Shown here: one piece after another, positions 24,476-32,728 of the stretch | How the letters are laid out: each line of letters starts with the position of its first letter | Numbering within the stretch: position 1 is the stretch's first letter | Assembly (NCBI RefSeq): GCF_020037025.1 | Contig: NZ_JAIQLH010000087.1 | Span: forward strand, 1 to 59,406 | Direction of reading: 5' to 3' | From: Streptomyces huiliensis | GTDB lineage: Bacteria; Actinomycetota; Actinomycetes; Streptomycetales; Streptomycetaceae | Length of the DNA stretch: 59,406 bases | Notes under the pieces: model-generated | Told to the model about the DNA's origin: nothing | The model's database searches: none | What the model saw: only the letters and a program-made list of their open reading frames with translations | Made by a program: the position numbers and the translations under genes

Positions 24476-27400
24476 ATGCACAACGACCGCACGACCACCG
24501 AAGCCCGCCTGCGACGGGTGCTGGAGGAGCGCATCCGCCCGGCCGTGTACCCCGAGTCGGTGCCGCTGGGCGTCGGCGTGTGGCACGCCCCCGGCGAGCC
24601 CGTGCCCGTCGCGGAGGGCCTGGCGGCACCGCGCGAGCCGATCGGACCGGGGGACGCCTGGGGCCCGGCCTGGGGGACGAGCTGGTTCACCGTGACGGGC
24701 ACGGTGCCGGCCGCCTGGGCCGGGCGGACCGTCGAGGCCCTGCTCGACCTCGGCTTCGACCCGAACCTCACCGGGTTCCAGTGCGAGGGCCTCGTCTACC
24801 GGGCGGACGGCTCGCCGGTGAAGGGCCTCAACCCGCGCAACCAGTGGGTGCGGATCGGCGCCCCCGCGACCGGGGGCGAGGAGGTGCGGCTGCATGTCGA
24901 GGCCGCCGCCAACCCGGTCATCCTCGACTACGAGCCGTTCCGCCCGACCGGGCTCGGCGATCTCGCGACGGCCGACCGCCGCCCGCGCTACCGGCTGGGC
25001 CGCATGGACCTCGCCGTGTTCGACGCCGCCGTGTGGGAGCTGGTGCACGACCTGGAGGTGCTGGACGGGCTGATGACCGGCCTGCCCGAGGACGCGCCGC
25101 GCCGCTGGGAGGTGCTGCGGGCGGTGGAACGGGCCCTGGACGCCGTCGACCTCCAGGACGTCGGCGCGACGGCCGCCCGCGCCCGCGACCTGCTGGCCGG
25201 CGTCCTCTCCGCCCCCGCCCAGGCGTCGGCGCACCGGATCAGCGCCGTCGGGCACGCCCACATCGACTCGGCGTGGCTGTGGCCGCTGCGCGAGACGGTC
25301 CGCAAGGTGGCCCGGACGACGTCCAACATGACGGCGCTGCTGGAGGAGGAGCCGGACTTCGTCTACGCGATGTCGCAGGCGCAGCAGTTCGCGTGGGTGA
25401 AGGAGCACCGGCCGGAGGTCTGGGCGCGGGTGAAGAAGGCGGTGGCGGACGGCCGGTTCGTGCCGGTCGGCGGGATGTGGGTGGAGTCGGACACCAACAT
25501 GCCGGGGTCGGAGGCGCTGGCCCGGCAGTTCGTCCACGGGAAGCGGTTCTTCCTGGAGGAGTTCGGGATCGAGACGGAGGAGGTGTGGCTGCCGGACTCG
25601 TTCGGCTACTCGGCCGCGCTCCCGCAACTCGTGCGGCTGTCGGGTTCGAAGTGGTTCCTGACCCAGAAGATCTCCTGGAGCGCGACGAACAAGTTCCCCC
25701 ACCACACGTTCTGGTGGGAGGGCCTGGACGGCACCCGCGTCTTCACCCACTTCCCGCCCATCGACACGTACAACGCGCAGCTCTCCGGCGAGGAACTCGC
25801 CCACGCCGTCCGCAACTTCCGGGAGAAGGGCGGCGCCACCCGCTCCCTCGCCCCCACCGGCTGGGGCGACGGAGGCGGCGGTACGACGCGCGAGATGCTG
25901 GCGCGGGCCCGGCGGCTCGCGGACCTGGAGGGCTCGGCACGGGTGGTGTTCGAACGGCCCTCGGCGTTCTTCGAGAAGGCGCACGCCGAGTACGCGGCGG
26001 ACGCGCCGGTGTGGGCCGGTGAGCTCTATCTGGAGCTGCACCGGGCCACGCTCACCAGCCAGGCCCGCACCAAGCAGGGCAACCGCCGGGCCGAGCGGCT
26101 GCTGTACGAGGCGGAGCTGTGGTCGGCGACGGCGGCGGTACGCGCCGGCTTCCCGTACCCCTACGAGCGGCTGGACCGCCTCTGGAAGACGGTGCTGCTG
26201 CACCAGTTCCACGACATCCTGCCGGGCACGTCGATCGCCTGGGTGCACCGGGAGGCCGCGGCCACCTACGCGGAGGTGGCCGCGGAACTGGAGTCGCTGA
26301 TCGCGGACGCGCTGGCGGCGCTCGCCGGGGACGCCGCGGCCGGCGGCACGGTCGTCTTCAACGCCGCGCCGCACGGCCGCGCCTGCGTCCAGGCCCGCTC
26401 CGCCCGCCCGGCGGACGAGCTGCCGCGCCCGGTCCCGGCGACGGCCATGGCCCGCGAGGCCGGCGGCTACGTCCTGGAGAACGGCCTGCTGAGGGTGGAG
26501 GTGGACGCCCGCGGCCTGGTCGTCTCCGTCGTCGACAAGGAGACGCGCCGCGAGACGATCCCCCCGGACACGACGGCCAATCTCCTCCAACTGCACCAGG
26601 ACTTCCCGAACATGTGGGACGCCTGGGACGTCGACCGGTTCTACCGGAACACCGTCACCGACCTCACCGACGTGGAGTCGATGGAGCTCACGGACGAGGG
26701 CGCGGTCCGGGTGGTCCGCGCGTTCGGCACGTCCCGGGTGGAGCAGCGGATCGCCCTGCCGGACGGGGTGCGGCGGGTCGACTTCACGACGGAGGTCGAC
26801 TGGCACGAGACGGAGAAGTTCCTCAAGGCCGCCTTCCCGCTGGACGTGCACGCGGACCGGGTCGCCGCCGAGACCCAGTTCGGCCACCTGTACCGGCCCG
26901 CGCACACCAACACCAGCTGGGACGCGGCCAAGTTCGAGGCGTGCGCCCACCGCTTCGTCCACGTGGAGGAGCACGGCTGGGGCGTGGCGCTGGTCAACGA
27001 CTCGACGTACGGCTACGACGTGACGCGCACGGCCCGCGGCCCGGAGAACCCCGGAACCACCACCACGCTCCGCCTCTCCCTCCTGCGCGCCCCGCGCTTC
27101 CCCGACCCCCGCACCGACCAGGGCACGCACCGCTTCGGCTACGCCCTGGTGCCGGGCGCCGGGATCGCCGACGCCGTGTGCGAAGGCCACCGCGTCGGCA
27201 TCCCGGAACGCCGGATCCCGGGCGACCGGGGGACGCCGCCCCTGGTGCGCGTGGACGACGAGGCGGTGGTGGTGTCGGCGGTGAAGCTCGCGGACGACGC
27301 GAGCGGCGACGTCGTGGTCCGCCTGTACGAGTCCCTGGGCGGCCGGGCCCGGACGGCTGTCGCGTTCGACTTCCCGACGACGACCGTGCACCGCTGCGAC

Positions 27401-27517
27401 CTGCTGGAACGCCCGTTGGAGGAGGTCGAGTCGACGGACGGGAAGGTGGAACTGACGCTACGCCCGTTCGAGATCGTGACACTACGGGCACGCCGCAACA
27501 GCCCGTCCGCCGCTTGA
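24476..27517 (+). CDS. Alpha-mannosidase, GH38
   Basis: 1013 aa, no signal peptide, so cytoplasmic. The zinc and substrate site motif VGHAHIDSAWLWPL is near residue 258, the catalytic nucleophile in VWLPDSFGYS near 370, and further family blocks are GGMWVESDTNMPGSE, KISWSATNKFPHHTFWWEGLDGT and LHQFHDILPGTSIAWVH. GH38 enzymes remove alpha-linked mannose from N-glycans. Its position after the GH85 and GH5 genes places it as the trimming enzyme for imported Man(n)GlcNAc. The stop codon and last five codons (NSPSAA) are supplied by a dispersed intergenic repeat that begins at 27499. Confidence 0.94.
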   Translation: MHNDRTTTEARLRRVLEERIRPAVYPESVPLGVGVWHAPGEPVPVAEGLAAPREPIGPGDAWGPAWGTSWFTVTGTVPAAWAGRTVEALLDLGFDPNLTGFQCEGLVYRADGSPVKGLNPRNQWVRIGAPATGGEEVRLHVEAAANPVILDYEPFRPTGLGDLATADRRPRYRLGRMDLAVFDAAVWELVHDLEVLDGLMTGLPEDAPRRWEVLRAVERALDAVDLQDVGATAARARDLLAGVLSAPAQASAHRISAVGHAHIDSAWLWPLRETVRKVARTTSNMTALLEEEPDFVYAMSQAQQFAWVKEHRPEVWARVKKAVADGRFVPVGGMWVESDTNMPGSEALARQFVHGKRFFLEEFGIETEEVWLPDSFGYSAALPQLVRLSGSKWFLTQKISWSATNKFPHHTFWWEGLDGTRVFTHFPPIDTYNAQLSGEELAHAVRNFREKGGATRSLAPTGWGDGGGGTTREMLARARRLADLEGSARVVFERPSAFFEKAHAEYAADAPVWAGELYLELHRATLTSQARTKQGNRRAERLLYEAELWSATAAVRAGFPYPYERLDRLWKTVLLHQFHDILPGTSIAWVHREAAATYAEVAAELESLIADALAALAGDAAAGGTVVFNAAPHGRACVQARSARPADELPRPVPATAMAREAGGYVLENGLLRVEVDARGLVVSVVDKETRRETIPPDTTANLLQLHQDFPNMWDAWDVDRFYRNTVTDLTDVESMELTDEGAVRVVRAFGTSRVEQRIALPDGVRRVDFTTEVDWHETEKFLKAAFPLDVHADRVAAETQFGHLYRPAHTNTSWDAAKFEACAHRFVHVEEHGWGVALVNDSTYGYDVTRTARGPENPGTTTTLRLSLLRAPRFPDPRTDQGTHRFGYALVPGAGIADAVCEGHRVGIPERRIPGDRGTPPLVRVDDEAVVVSAVKLADDASGDVVVRLYESLGGRARTAVAFDFPTTTVHRCDLLERPLEEVESTDGKVELTLRPFEIVTLRARRNSPSAA

Positions 27518-27577
27518 GGACAAGCGGCGAAGCCGCTTCGGGGGGTGCGGGGGCGCAGCCTCGGCAAGAAACGGGGG
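27499..27577 (+). repeat. Dispersed intergenic repeat, copy C
   Basis: CAGCCCGTCCGCCGCTTGAGG, then the palindrome AAGCGGCGAAGCCGCTT and a G-rich tail ending near CGGCAAGAAACGG. It has the same layout as the two copies at 9121-9330. Its first 19 bases are the end of the GH38 gene including the TGA; the hairpin may serve as terminator of the N-glycan operon. Confidence 0.78.
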
Positions 27578-27637
27578 AATAAACGCTCCTCCTCTGCGGG
27601 CTCGTGACTGGTGTGATGGTTTGACCGTTCGCGATGT

Positions 27638-28072
27638 GTGACCACTCGGCCGTGTAACGTGCACGACGATTTGTGGGCGCTGATCGAGCCGCCGCTGCCG
27701 CCCTGGCCGGAGAAGGCGCCAAGGCCGCAGCCGGTAGCGGACCGGCTGTGTCTGCAGGGCATCCTGTATGTCCTTCACAACGACATAGCCGGGCAACTCC
27801 TGCCTCCGGCACTGAGGTTCGGCTCCGGGCAGACCTGCCGGCGGCGCCTGGAGCGGTGGCAGCAGACCGGGGTCTTCGAGCAGCCGCACCGCATCCTGCT
27901 CGCCGAACTCAACGCGGCCGGCGAACTCGACTGGTCCCACGCGTGCGTGGACGGCTCCCACATCCGTGAAGAGCAGGAAGAGCCGCCACCGTACGCAAAG
28001 TGGGCGGTTGGAGTGGCGCATCGCCGGTCGATGGTCTTCTGCTCGTCGCGTTGCCGCACCCGGGTCTGGTGA
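27638..28072 (+). pseudogene. Truncated IS5-family transposase
   Basis: The first about 107 residues (DDLWALIEPPLPPWPEKAPRPQPVADRL, QGILYVLHNDIAGQLLPP, TCRRRLERWQQTGVFEQPHRILLAELNAAG, DWSHACVDGSHIR) match the N-terminal part of an IS5-type DDE transposase, up to the first catalytic Asp in CVDGSHIR. After that the sequence (EEQEEPPPYAKW...) is unrelated and the frame soon ends, so the catalytic core is lost. I see no terminal inverted repeats. It marks the left edge of a lower-G+C accessory patch, directly after the N-glycan operon. Activity is excluded. Confidence 0.8.
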
Positions 28073-28445
28073 CAGAAGCTGTCACGGTCCTTGCCCGCGC
28101 GCTCGGCCACGGCGTCGGCGACCCGGTGGGGTGGTCGGGGTGGTGTGAGCCGGAGGTACGTCCTGTTGGTTGAGGAGGAGTTGCCCCGACCGTGAAGTGC
28201 TGCGTCCCCTGCACTCGGCCCACTGGGCACCTGTTTGCCCGCTGCCCCATTCAAGTGAATGCGCGGATGCCAAGGAGAGGGCAGGGGTATCGAGTTGATG
28301 ACCAATACCGCGTCACCGCATCAGGGCCGCGAGGGGACGGCCTGTCCGCCTGCCGGGTGCTGTAGCCCACGTCTGCGCTGAAGCGCAACAGGAAACCGAT
28401 CCCGTCTCACCAGGTGACGACAACGACGTTCATGGAGGTGTACTC
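28073..28445. other. Gene-free accessory region
   Basis: About 370 bp between the transposase remnant and the first small secreted protein, with no ORF that I believe and lower G+C than the flanks. The right end has the promoter-like region of the secreted-protein gene (GCGCAACAGGAAACCG...), partly shared with the region upstream of its paralogue. Confidence 0.5.
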
Positions 28446-28886
28446 GTGAGTCCTCTCCGCGTACTGCTGCCGGCCGTAGCCCTGGTCCTTTCCCTGACGC
28501 CCATGACGGCGGTGGCTTCGGCCGACTCGCTGTCCGACCCGCAGCGCGCCCCACAGACGTGCGGAACGAAGACCGCAGACTACGTCGGCCATGAATATCG
28601 AGGGCCAGCTCCTGGCGGCAACACGAGGCACATCAGGTTCTACTTCGAGCGTGGCGACGATCGTTACCCCATGGCGACAGTGACCGATACCCCCAAGAAC
28701 GGACGATCCGAAACGGTGACACGCGAATTCACCGCCCTAGGTACCGACACGAGGGGGGGCGTCAGGTACTGGTACCCCGGCGGCGGCCAATCGACGGCGG
28801 CGGCTCGAGGGTGTCCCGTCGGAGCCAGCACACCCTCGAAGTTGGAGGGCGTGCGGCCTCGCTGGACCCTCACTCGGGTCAGCTAA
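28446..28886 (+). CDS. Small secreted protein, paralogue 1
   Basis: 146 aa. GGAGGTG precedes the GTG start. An N-terminal Sec signal (RVLLPAVALVLSLTPMTAVASA) is followed by a mature domain of about 115 residues with two Cys (QTCGTK and RGCPVG) that could pair. The block TRHIRFYFERGDDRYPMATV is shared with the gene at 29151 (TRHVKFYLEGGDSRYPKATV), as are GHEY near the start and a closing basic LTRVS/LVRVR. Beta-rich in appearance; I do not recognise a characterised family. A tandem duplication in an accessory patch suggests an exported factor in interaction with other organisms or phages, but that is speculation. Confidence 0.72.
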   Translation: MSPLRVLLPAVALVLSLTPMTAVASADSLSDPQRAPQTCGTKTADYVGHEYRGPAPGGNTRHIRFYFERGDDRYPMATVTDTPKNGRSETVTREFTALGTDTRGGVRYWYPGGGQSTAAARGCPVGASTPSKLEGVRPRWTLTRVS

Positions 28887-29150
28887 GTTCAGCTTGGCGC
28901 CACCCCTCTTGATACTGGCGAAGGCCAGGAAGAGCTCGGCGGCACGGACAGGACAGCGCGGCGGGTGGCCCAGAACTGCGTTGTTGAGGCGGGGCGCGGG
29001 TAAGTCGCTTGCAGCAAGGACGCAACGTCACCGTGTCAGTGGGTGCGTGAAGGCCGCTTACCACGCGCTTTGAGCCGCGTGCTGCAGCGCAAACGTGAGC
29101 CGCATCCTGCGTAGCCGAGCGGTGAAGGACCCCTACCTGGAGGTGTATTC
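28887..29150. other. Intergenic region between the paralogues
   Basis: 264 bp without a gene. The last 100 bp resemble the upstream region of paralogue 1, including GCGCAAACGTGAGCCG and the ACCTGGAGGTGTATTC ribosome binding site, so the duplication included regulatory DNA. Confidence 0.5.
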
Positions 29151-29588
29151 ATGCGCGCACTGCGTGTGCTACTGCCTGTCCTGGCCCTGTTGATGCCCGC
29201 CACGGCGACGGCTTCTGCCGACTCAGCGCCTGGAGCGCAGCACGCGGCTTTGCCGTGCGGTACGAACTACTCGGACTACGACGGCCATGAATATGAAGGA
29301 ACCTGGCCTGGGCTTTACACGAGGCACGTCAAGTTCTACCTTGAGGGCGGTGATTCTCGCTACCCCAAGGCGACGGTGACCCACACCTACCGTGACGGCC
29401 GAGTCGAAACGAAGACGCGGGAATTCACAGTCAGGCGGACTGGTGGTGGCAGGGTCGGAACCGTCTCCTATTGGCTCCCGGGGACCGACGGACTTCAGGG
29501 GGCGAACGCCGCTTGGGACTGTCCCGCCGGACACACCACGCCCAACAAGTTGAGGGGATTTCGCAAGACCCTCGTACGAGTTAGGTGA
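29151..29588 (+). CDS. Small secreted protein, paralogue 2
   Basis: 145 aa. Strong ribosome binding site (GGAGGTG) and Sec signal (RVLLPVLALLMPATATASA). The mature part is clearly homologous to the preceding gene product: CGTNYSDYDGHEYEG, TRHVKFYLEGGDSRYPKATV, REFTVRRTGGG, YWLPG and a second Cys in WDCPAGHTTPNKLRG. The two proteins differ most in the loop before YW(L/Y)PG. Function unknown; the conserved pair of Cys and the charged FY.E.GD.RYP block are the best handles for a structural search. Confidence 0.75.
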   Translation: MRALRVLLPVLALLMPATATASADSAPGAQHAALPCGTNYSDYDGHEYEGTWPGLYTRHVKFYLEGGDSRYPKATVTHTYRDGRVETKTREFTVRRTGGGRVGTVSYWLPGTDGLQGANAAWDCPAGHTTPNKLRGFRKTLVRVR

Positions 29589-29716
29589 AGCGGTGCGCAG
29601 GCCACAACCCTGATGGGGCCTCTGGCGACACATGCGGCGTCCTCGAACACCACGTCAGGCAGGCGGAGCCGTATCCGGCGGCCAACTGCCGAAGGTGGTG
29701 GGAGACAGCCGGCCGC

Positions 29717-30354
29717 TCACCAGAGGCTCAGGGGTCGTCCAGCCTCGGCGGCCGCCCGGATACGCCGCTCGATCTCGGCTTCCGACTCGACTTTCGCCCG
29801 ACCGGCCCGGATCGCGGATCCGATGGCCCGGGACCTGCCCGTCGGCCCACGGAGATCAGCCAGGGGGTTACCCGGGTGGCGGCGCCGGGCGAGCCACTCG
29901 GCCCGATTCTCCGCCGGCGTGCCCAGCCGTAGGTGTGCCGGCTGCTGACACGAGTGGTTGTCGCACGTGTGGCAGACGGTCGGGTTGTCGTTTCCCCAGC
30001 CCAGGCGAGGGATCACCCCGGGGCAAGCTGGTAGCCGTCCAGGTGTCCCGGCACGGTTCCCCGCCGCGTCCGGCCCGGGAGGGAGGCCGCGCGAAAGCTC
30101 GCGTGCCCGGTGTCCGAGATGGTTCGAAGAAGAACCAGCAGCCCCGTCGAAGTCCGGTGGACCTTGGCCCAGTATCGGGTCCTGACCGACTCGTCGTTCA
30201 GCCAGGCCGCCCACTCCGCCGCCGGGATACGCACCGGCGAGGGCTCTCCGATCAAGGCGAGCTGCTCGGGCGGGTACTCGGCCGGAAGGGGCCCGGACGG
30301 GTTCACCGCGGACGGCGGGAACAGCCCGGACCCCAGGGCATCGTCAGGCCGCAT
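29717..30354 (-). pseudogene. HNH endonuclease, frameshifted
   Basis: Two adjacent frames encode one protein. The N-terminal part, starting about 30354 and ending in GHLDGYQLAPG at 30013, has the typical block SDTGHASFRAASLPG. The C-terminal part, in another frame, continues VIPRLGWGNDNPTVCHTCDNHSCQQPAHLRLGTPAENRAEW, the Cys/His core of phage- and intron-type HNH nucleases. The frames join around 30013-30025, where GCCCCGGGGTGATC lacks one base relative to the expected YQLAHGVIPRLG reading. So a single-base deletion has broken the gene, or a sequencing error has. Confidence 0.75.
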
Positions 30355-30571
30355 CGTCGTGGACGGCGGGCTGGGTGCTGGCGGCGATCTGCTGCTCGGC
30401 TGTCGTGGAAAGCCCAAGCCCAACAAAATGAGGTCCATCATCCAGGCTTGCACCCAGTACGCGACGACGGACCTCAAAGGGCATGAACTAGCGGGCACCG
30501 GGCCCCGCTCACATCCTCCAGACGTGGTACCACGTCCATCACGGGGCGCCGAAATCCGCTTCTAACAACCC
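30355..30571. other. Intergenic region
   Basis: About 217 bp upstream of the HNH remnant and downstream of the DUF397 gene. The N-terminal HNH frame stays open to about 30498, so the original start may lie further upstream than 30354. Nothing else is visible. Confidence 0.4.
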
Positions 30572-30772
30572 TCACAAGGAGGCCGTTTTTACCCCCGATA
30601 TGAACTCATCCCATGCTCCTGCCTGAATGCACAAACGGAGACCGAGCGGCTCTTTGCTGTCGCGGACGACAACGATTTCCCGTGCGTCTGCGTTCACCTC
30701 AACACATTGACCGTTCCCACTACTGTAAGAACTCTTGCGCCATATGGTCTCGTGGTGATCCGTCCTATTCAC
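30572..30772 (-). CDS. DUF397 domain protein
   Basis: 66 aa. The core TIWRKSSYSSGNGQCVEV and VVVRDSKEP is the DUF397 signature found all over Streptomyces, nearly always next to an XRE/DUF5753 regulator as here. The GTG at 30772 is preferred: AGAGG lies upstream, and the protein then begins directly before the domain. It follows the regulator gene by 16 bases on the same strand. The pair behaves like a toxin-antitoxin or regulator/partner couple in some systems (BldB/WhiJ-like genes), with the small protein binding or modulating the HTH protein. Confidence 0.85.
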   Translation of the reverse strand: MNRTDHHETIWRKSSYSSGNGQCVEVNADAREIVVVRDSKEPLGLRLCIQAGAWDEFISGVKTASL

Positions 30773-30788
30773 CCTGGCACCTCTTCTC

Positions 30789-31649
30789 TCACTGCATCTC
30801 TTGGGCCAACTCGGCAATCAGGTTCAACGTGTCGTCAGGGCTGAGAGCTACGGCACGTAGGTTGTCGAAGAGCCCGCCATACCGGCGAACGTCGGCTTCT
30901 GCTTCGAGAAAGAGATCACCAGCCATGCTGTCGATGTAGATAATTTCCGGATCCTCAACTTCCGGAAAAGACATAAGCACAAACGAGCCCGGCATTCCCG
31001 CGTGCGCTCCAGCGCTGAACGGGATCACCTGCAGCGTCACTTGTGGCTCTTGAGCCACCGCCGCGAGGCGCTTCAACTGTTCGTGCATCACGGCTGGGCC
31101 GCCCACCAGGCGTCGCAGAGCGGCTTCATCCATGATTGCCCAGAGGGTGAGGGGATCGGCTTTGGTAAGCACGGCCTGACGCTCCACTCGGGCCTGTACT
31201 CGCTGCTCAATCTCTCTGGTACTTGCCATCGGCAAAACGCCCTTGATGACAGCGCGTGCGTATTCCTCGGTCTGCAACAGACCTGGGATGAACAGGGATT
31301 CGTAGTTGCGTACTGCGCGTGCCTCAGCCTCAAAGCTGATGTAGGCAGTGTATTCCTCGGGAAGCTCGCTGTGGTACGGGCGTAGCCAGCCCTGTGAACT
31401 GGCGCCTTGGGAGAGCGCCACGATTTCGCCACGCTGTTTGGCGGTCACGCCGTACAGATCGAGGAGTGCCGTCAAGGTCCGCTGCTGCGGGCGAACCCGG
31501 GCGGTCTCGATCCTGTAGAGCGTCGCGGTGTTGATCCCTGTCTGCCCGGTGACTTCCTCCCTGGTCAGGCCAGCGCTCTTACGCAGCCGGCGCAGCTCGG
31601 CAGCCAACCGCCGCAGGCGGACCGTCGGCAACTGCCGCTTCGGAGGCAT
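30789..31649 (-). CDS. XRE-family regulator with DUF5753 (Scr1-type)
   Basis: 286 aa. The N-terminal HTH (LRRLRKSAGLTREEVTGQTGINTATLYRIE) is followed by a DUF5753 domain (VRNYESLFIPGLLQTEEYARAV, RVERQAVLTKADPLTLWAIMDEAALRR, GAHAGMPGSFVLMSF). ATG 31649 gives the usual family length of about 280 residues. Together with the DUF397 gene it forms a pair controlling development or local accessory genes in Streptomyces. Three CACATG/CATGTG hexamers lie in its upstream region. The G+C content of this gene is visibly lower than the genome average. Confidence 0.88.
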   Translation of the reverse strand: MPPKRQLPTVRLRRLAAELRRLRKSAGLTREEVTGQTGINTATLYRIETARVRPQQRTLTALLDLYGVTAKQRGEIVALSQGASSQGWLRPYHSELPEEYTAYISFEAEARAVRNYESLFIPGLLQTEEYARAVIKGVLPMASTREIEQRVQARVERQAVLTKADPLTLWAIMDEAALRRLVGGPAVMHEQLKRLAAVAQEPQVTLQVIPFSAGAHAGMPGSFVLMSFPEVEDPEIIYIDSMAGDLFLEAEADVRRYGGLFDNLRAVALSPDDTLNLIAELAQEMQ

Positions 31650-31918
31650 ACCCACCAACCTTTCATTTGCACATGAGCCAGCGGCGATTCTGTCTGGCAA
31701 CAGCCCACGCCGCAAGCTCAGTTCGCACATGCACTCTATGCATTCTCACGCCTTGCATGTGACGGCCTGGCAGGTGCATCCTGGGCACTCGGTTGCCGGA
31801 CTGTCACTGCGTCATCACAGTCAGGTGATCTTGAGTCATCTCGTCATGCTCAAAAGCAAGCCCCGGCGACCGTCCTACCGGTCCCGGGGCACGGCCAACG
31901 CTGACAAGGAGCGCCGAC
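31650..31918. promoter_or_regulatory. Divergent control region with repeated CACATG motif
   Basis: The region between the XRE gene and the small-protein operon. CACATG occurs at 31670-31675 and 31726-31731, and its complement CATGTG at 31756-31761, two of them flanked by GC and A/T-rich bases. It is a candidate operator set for the XRE regulator, which would then control itself and the divergent operon. No gene is visible. Confidence 0.4.
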
Positions 31919-32179
31919 ATGCTCAACTCTATCCGCCGAGGACTCCGGCGACTGAGGGACGCCATCCTCCTCGACGTCCAGCCCCTCAACACCCCCAGCC
32001 GGCGGACCACCACCCCGCCCCCGCCCACCGTCCAAAAGCCCCCCGTGCGCACCCCCAAGCTCCGTTGCGGCTGCGGGCAACTCGTCCCCACACCGACCGG
32101 TGACGGCTACGTCCTCGTACCTTCCGTCCACGGAATCAACATCATCCGCCAGCCTCAGGCCGGGGAAACGAACCGATGA
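31919..32179 (+). CDS. Small basic hypothetical protein, 86 aa
   Basis: AAGGAG precedes ATG 31919. The product has a basic N-terminal helix (LNSIRRGLRRLRDAILLD), a Pro/Thr linker (SRRTTTPPPPTVQKPPVRTP) and a C-terminal segment LRCGCGQLVPTPTGDGYVLV with a C-x-C pair. No family recognised. It is the first gene of a three-gene operon; its stop overlaps the next start (ATGA). Confidence 0.65.
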   Translation: MLNSIRRGLRRLRDAILLDVQPLNTPSRRTTTPPPPTVQKPPVRTPKLRCGCGQLVPTPTGDGYVLVPSVHGINIIRQPQAGETNR

Positions 32180-32394
32180 CCGAACCCCCCGCGATCGGCT
32201 CGTACGTCGCCGACATCGAACGAAACAAGATCGGCCAAGTCATGGCCGGCGACCAAGACCTCATCCAACTCCGGCCGGTCGACGGCGGATTGGAATGGGA
32301 CGCCAAACCGAACACCGTGCGCCCGGCAACCCTCGAAGAAGTCCTGAGCGCCAAGGTGAAAGCCGCGAACAACCGACCGAGGTGGGGCCAGTGA
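32176..32394 (+). CDS. Small conserved Streptomyces hypothetical, 72 aa
   Basis: Starts in the ATGA overlap with the preceding stop and itself overlaps the following GTG by four bases. The sequence (IGSYVADIERNKIGQVMAG, IQLRPVDGGLEWDAKPNTVRPA) matches a small beta-rich protein I recall from many Streptomyces, commonly next to XRE/DUF397 pairs. Function unknown. Confidence 0.72.
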   Translation: MTEPPAIGSYVADIERNKIGQVMAGDQDLIQLRPVDGGLEWDAKPNTVRPATLEEVLSAKVKAANNRPRWGQ

Positions 32395-32627
32395 GCGCAC
32401 ACACCGTGATCCGGTGCGCCGACTGGGCCATCACCCCGGACACAACGGCAGAGGCTCCGCCCCTCCTCCACGAAATGGCATGCACCACCTGTGGAGACCT
32501 CTCCGGGACCAACGAGGACTTCGAAAAGACACGAGACTGGGCCTTTCGGCACGCCGGACGCAACCCCTCCCACACCGGCTACCGAGAGATCATCCACCGC
32601 TCTTGGAGGGCAACCCTCGTGAGGTGA
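32391..32627 (+). CDS. DUF7848-like small Cys protein, 78 aa
   Basis: GTG at 32391 overlaps the preceding stop (GTGA). The protein has VIRCADWAI, then HEMACTTCGDLSG with a C-x-x-C, and DWAFRHAGRNPSHTGYREII. Cys plus His residues suggest a small zinc-ribbon-like fold. Similar proteins accompany XRE/DUF397 pairs in Streptomyces. Function unknown. Confidence 0.7.
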   Translation: MSAHTVIRCADWAITPDTTAEAPPLLHEMACTTCGDLSGTNEDFEKTRDWAFRHAGRNPSHTGYREIIHRSWRATLVR

Positions 32628-32698
32628 GCAAACCCCCGCAAGCCCCGGCCTCGACCGCATCCGCGTGAGGACGGTCCGCAGCCGAGGCAGGCACCCGG

Positions 32699-32728
32699 CC
32701 CCCGCCAGGCTCAGGCGGGGGTCTTTTC
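32699..32728 (+). terminator. Intrinsic terminator
   Basis: Stem CCCCCGCC / GGCGGGGG with a seven-base loop followed by TCTTTTC, one of the few classical hairpin-plus-T-run terminators in the window. It ends the small-protein operon. Confidence 0.85.

Noticed and set aside
23243..27391. A very long open frame (1382 codons) antisense to the GH85 and GH38 genes
   Set aside because: It has no domain motifs, is very rich in Arg/Gly/Val/His and mirrors the codon bias of the glycosidase genes; typical of antisense frames in high-G+C DNA.
27482..28305. Minus-strand frames across the transposase remnant
   Set aside because: They mirror the plus-strand transposase fragment and contain no motif of their own. 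The part CHQTRVRQRDEQKTIDRR looked protein-like but matches nothing I know.
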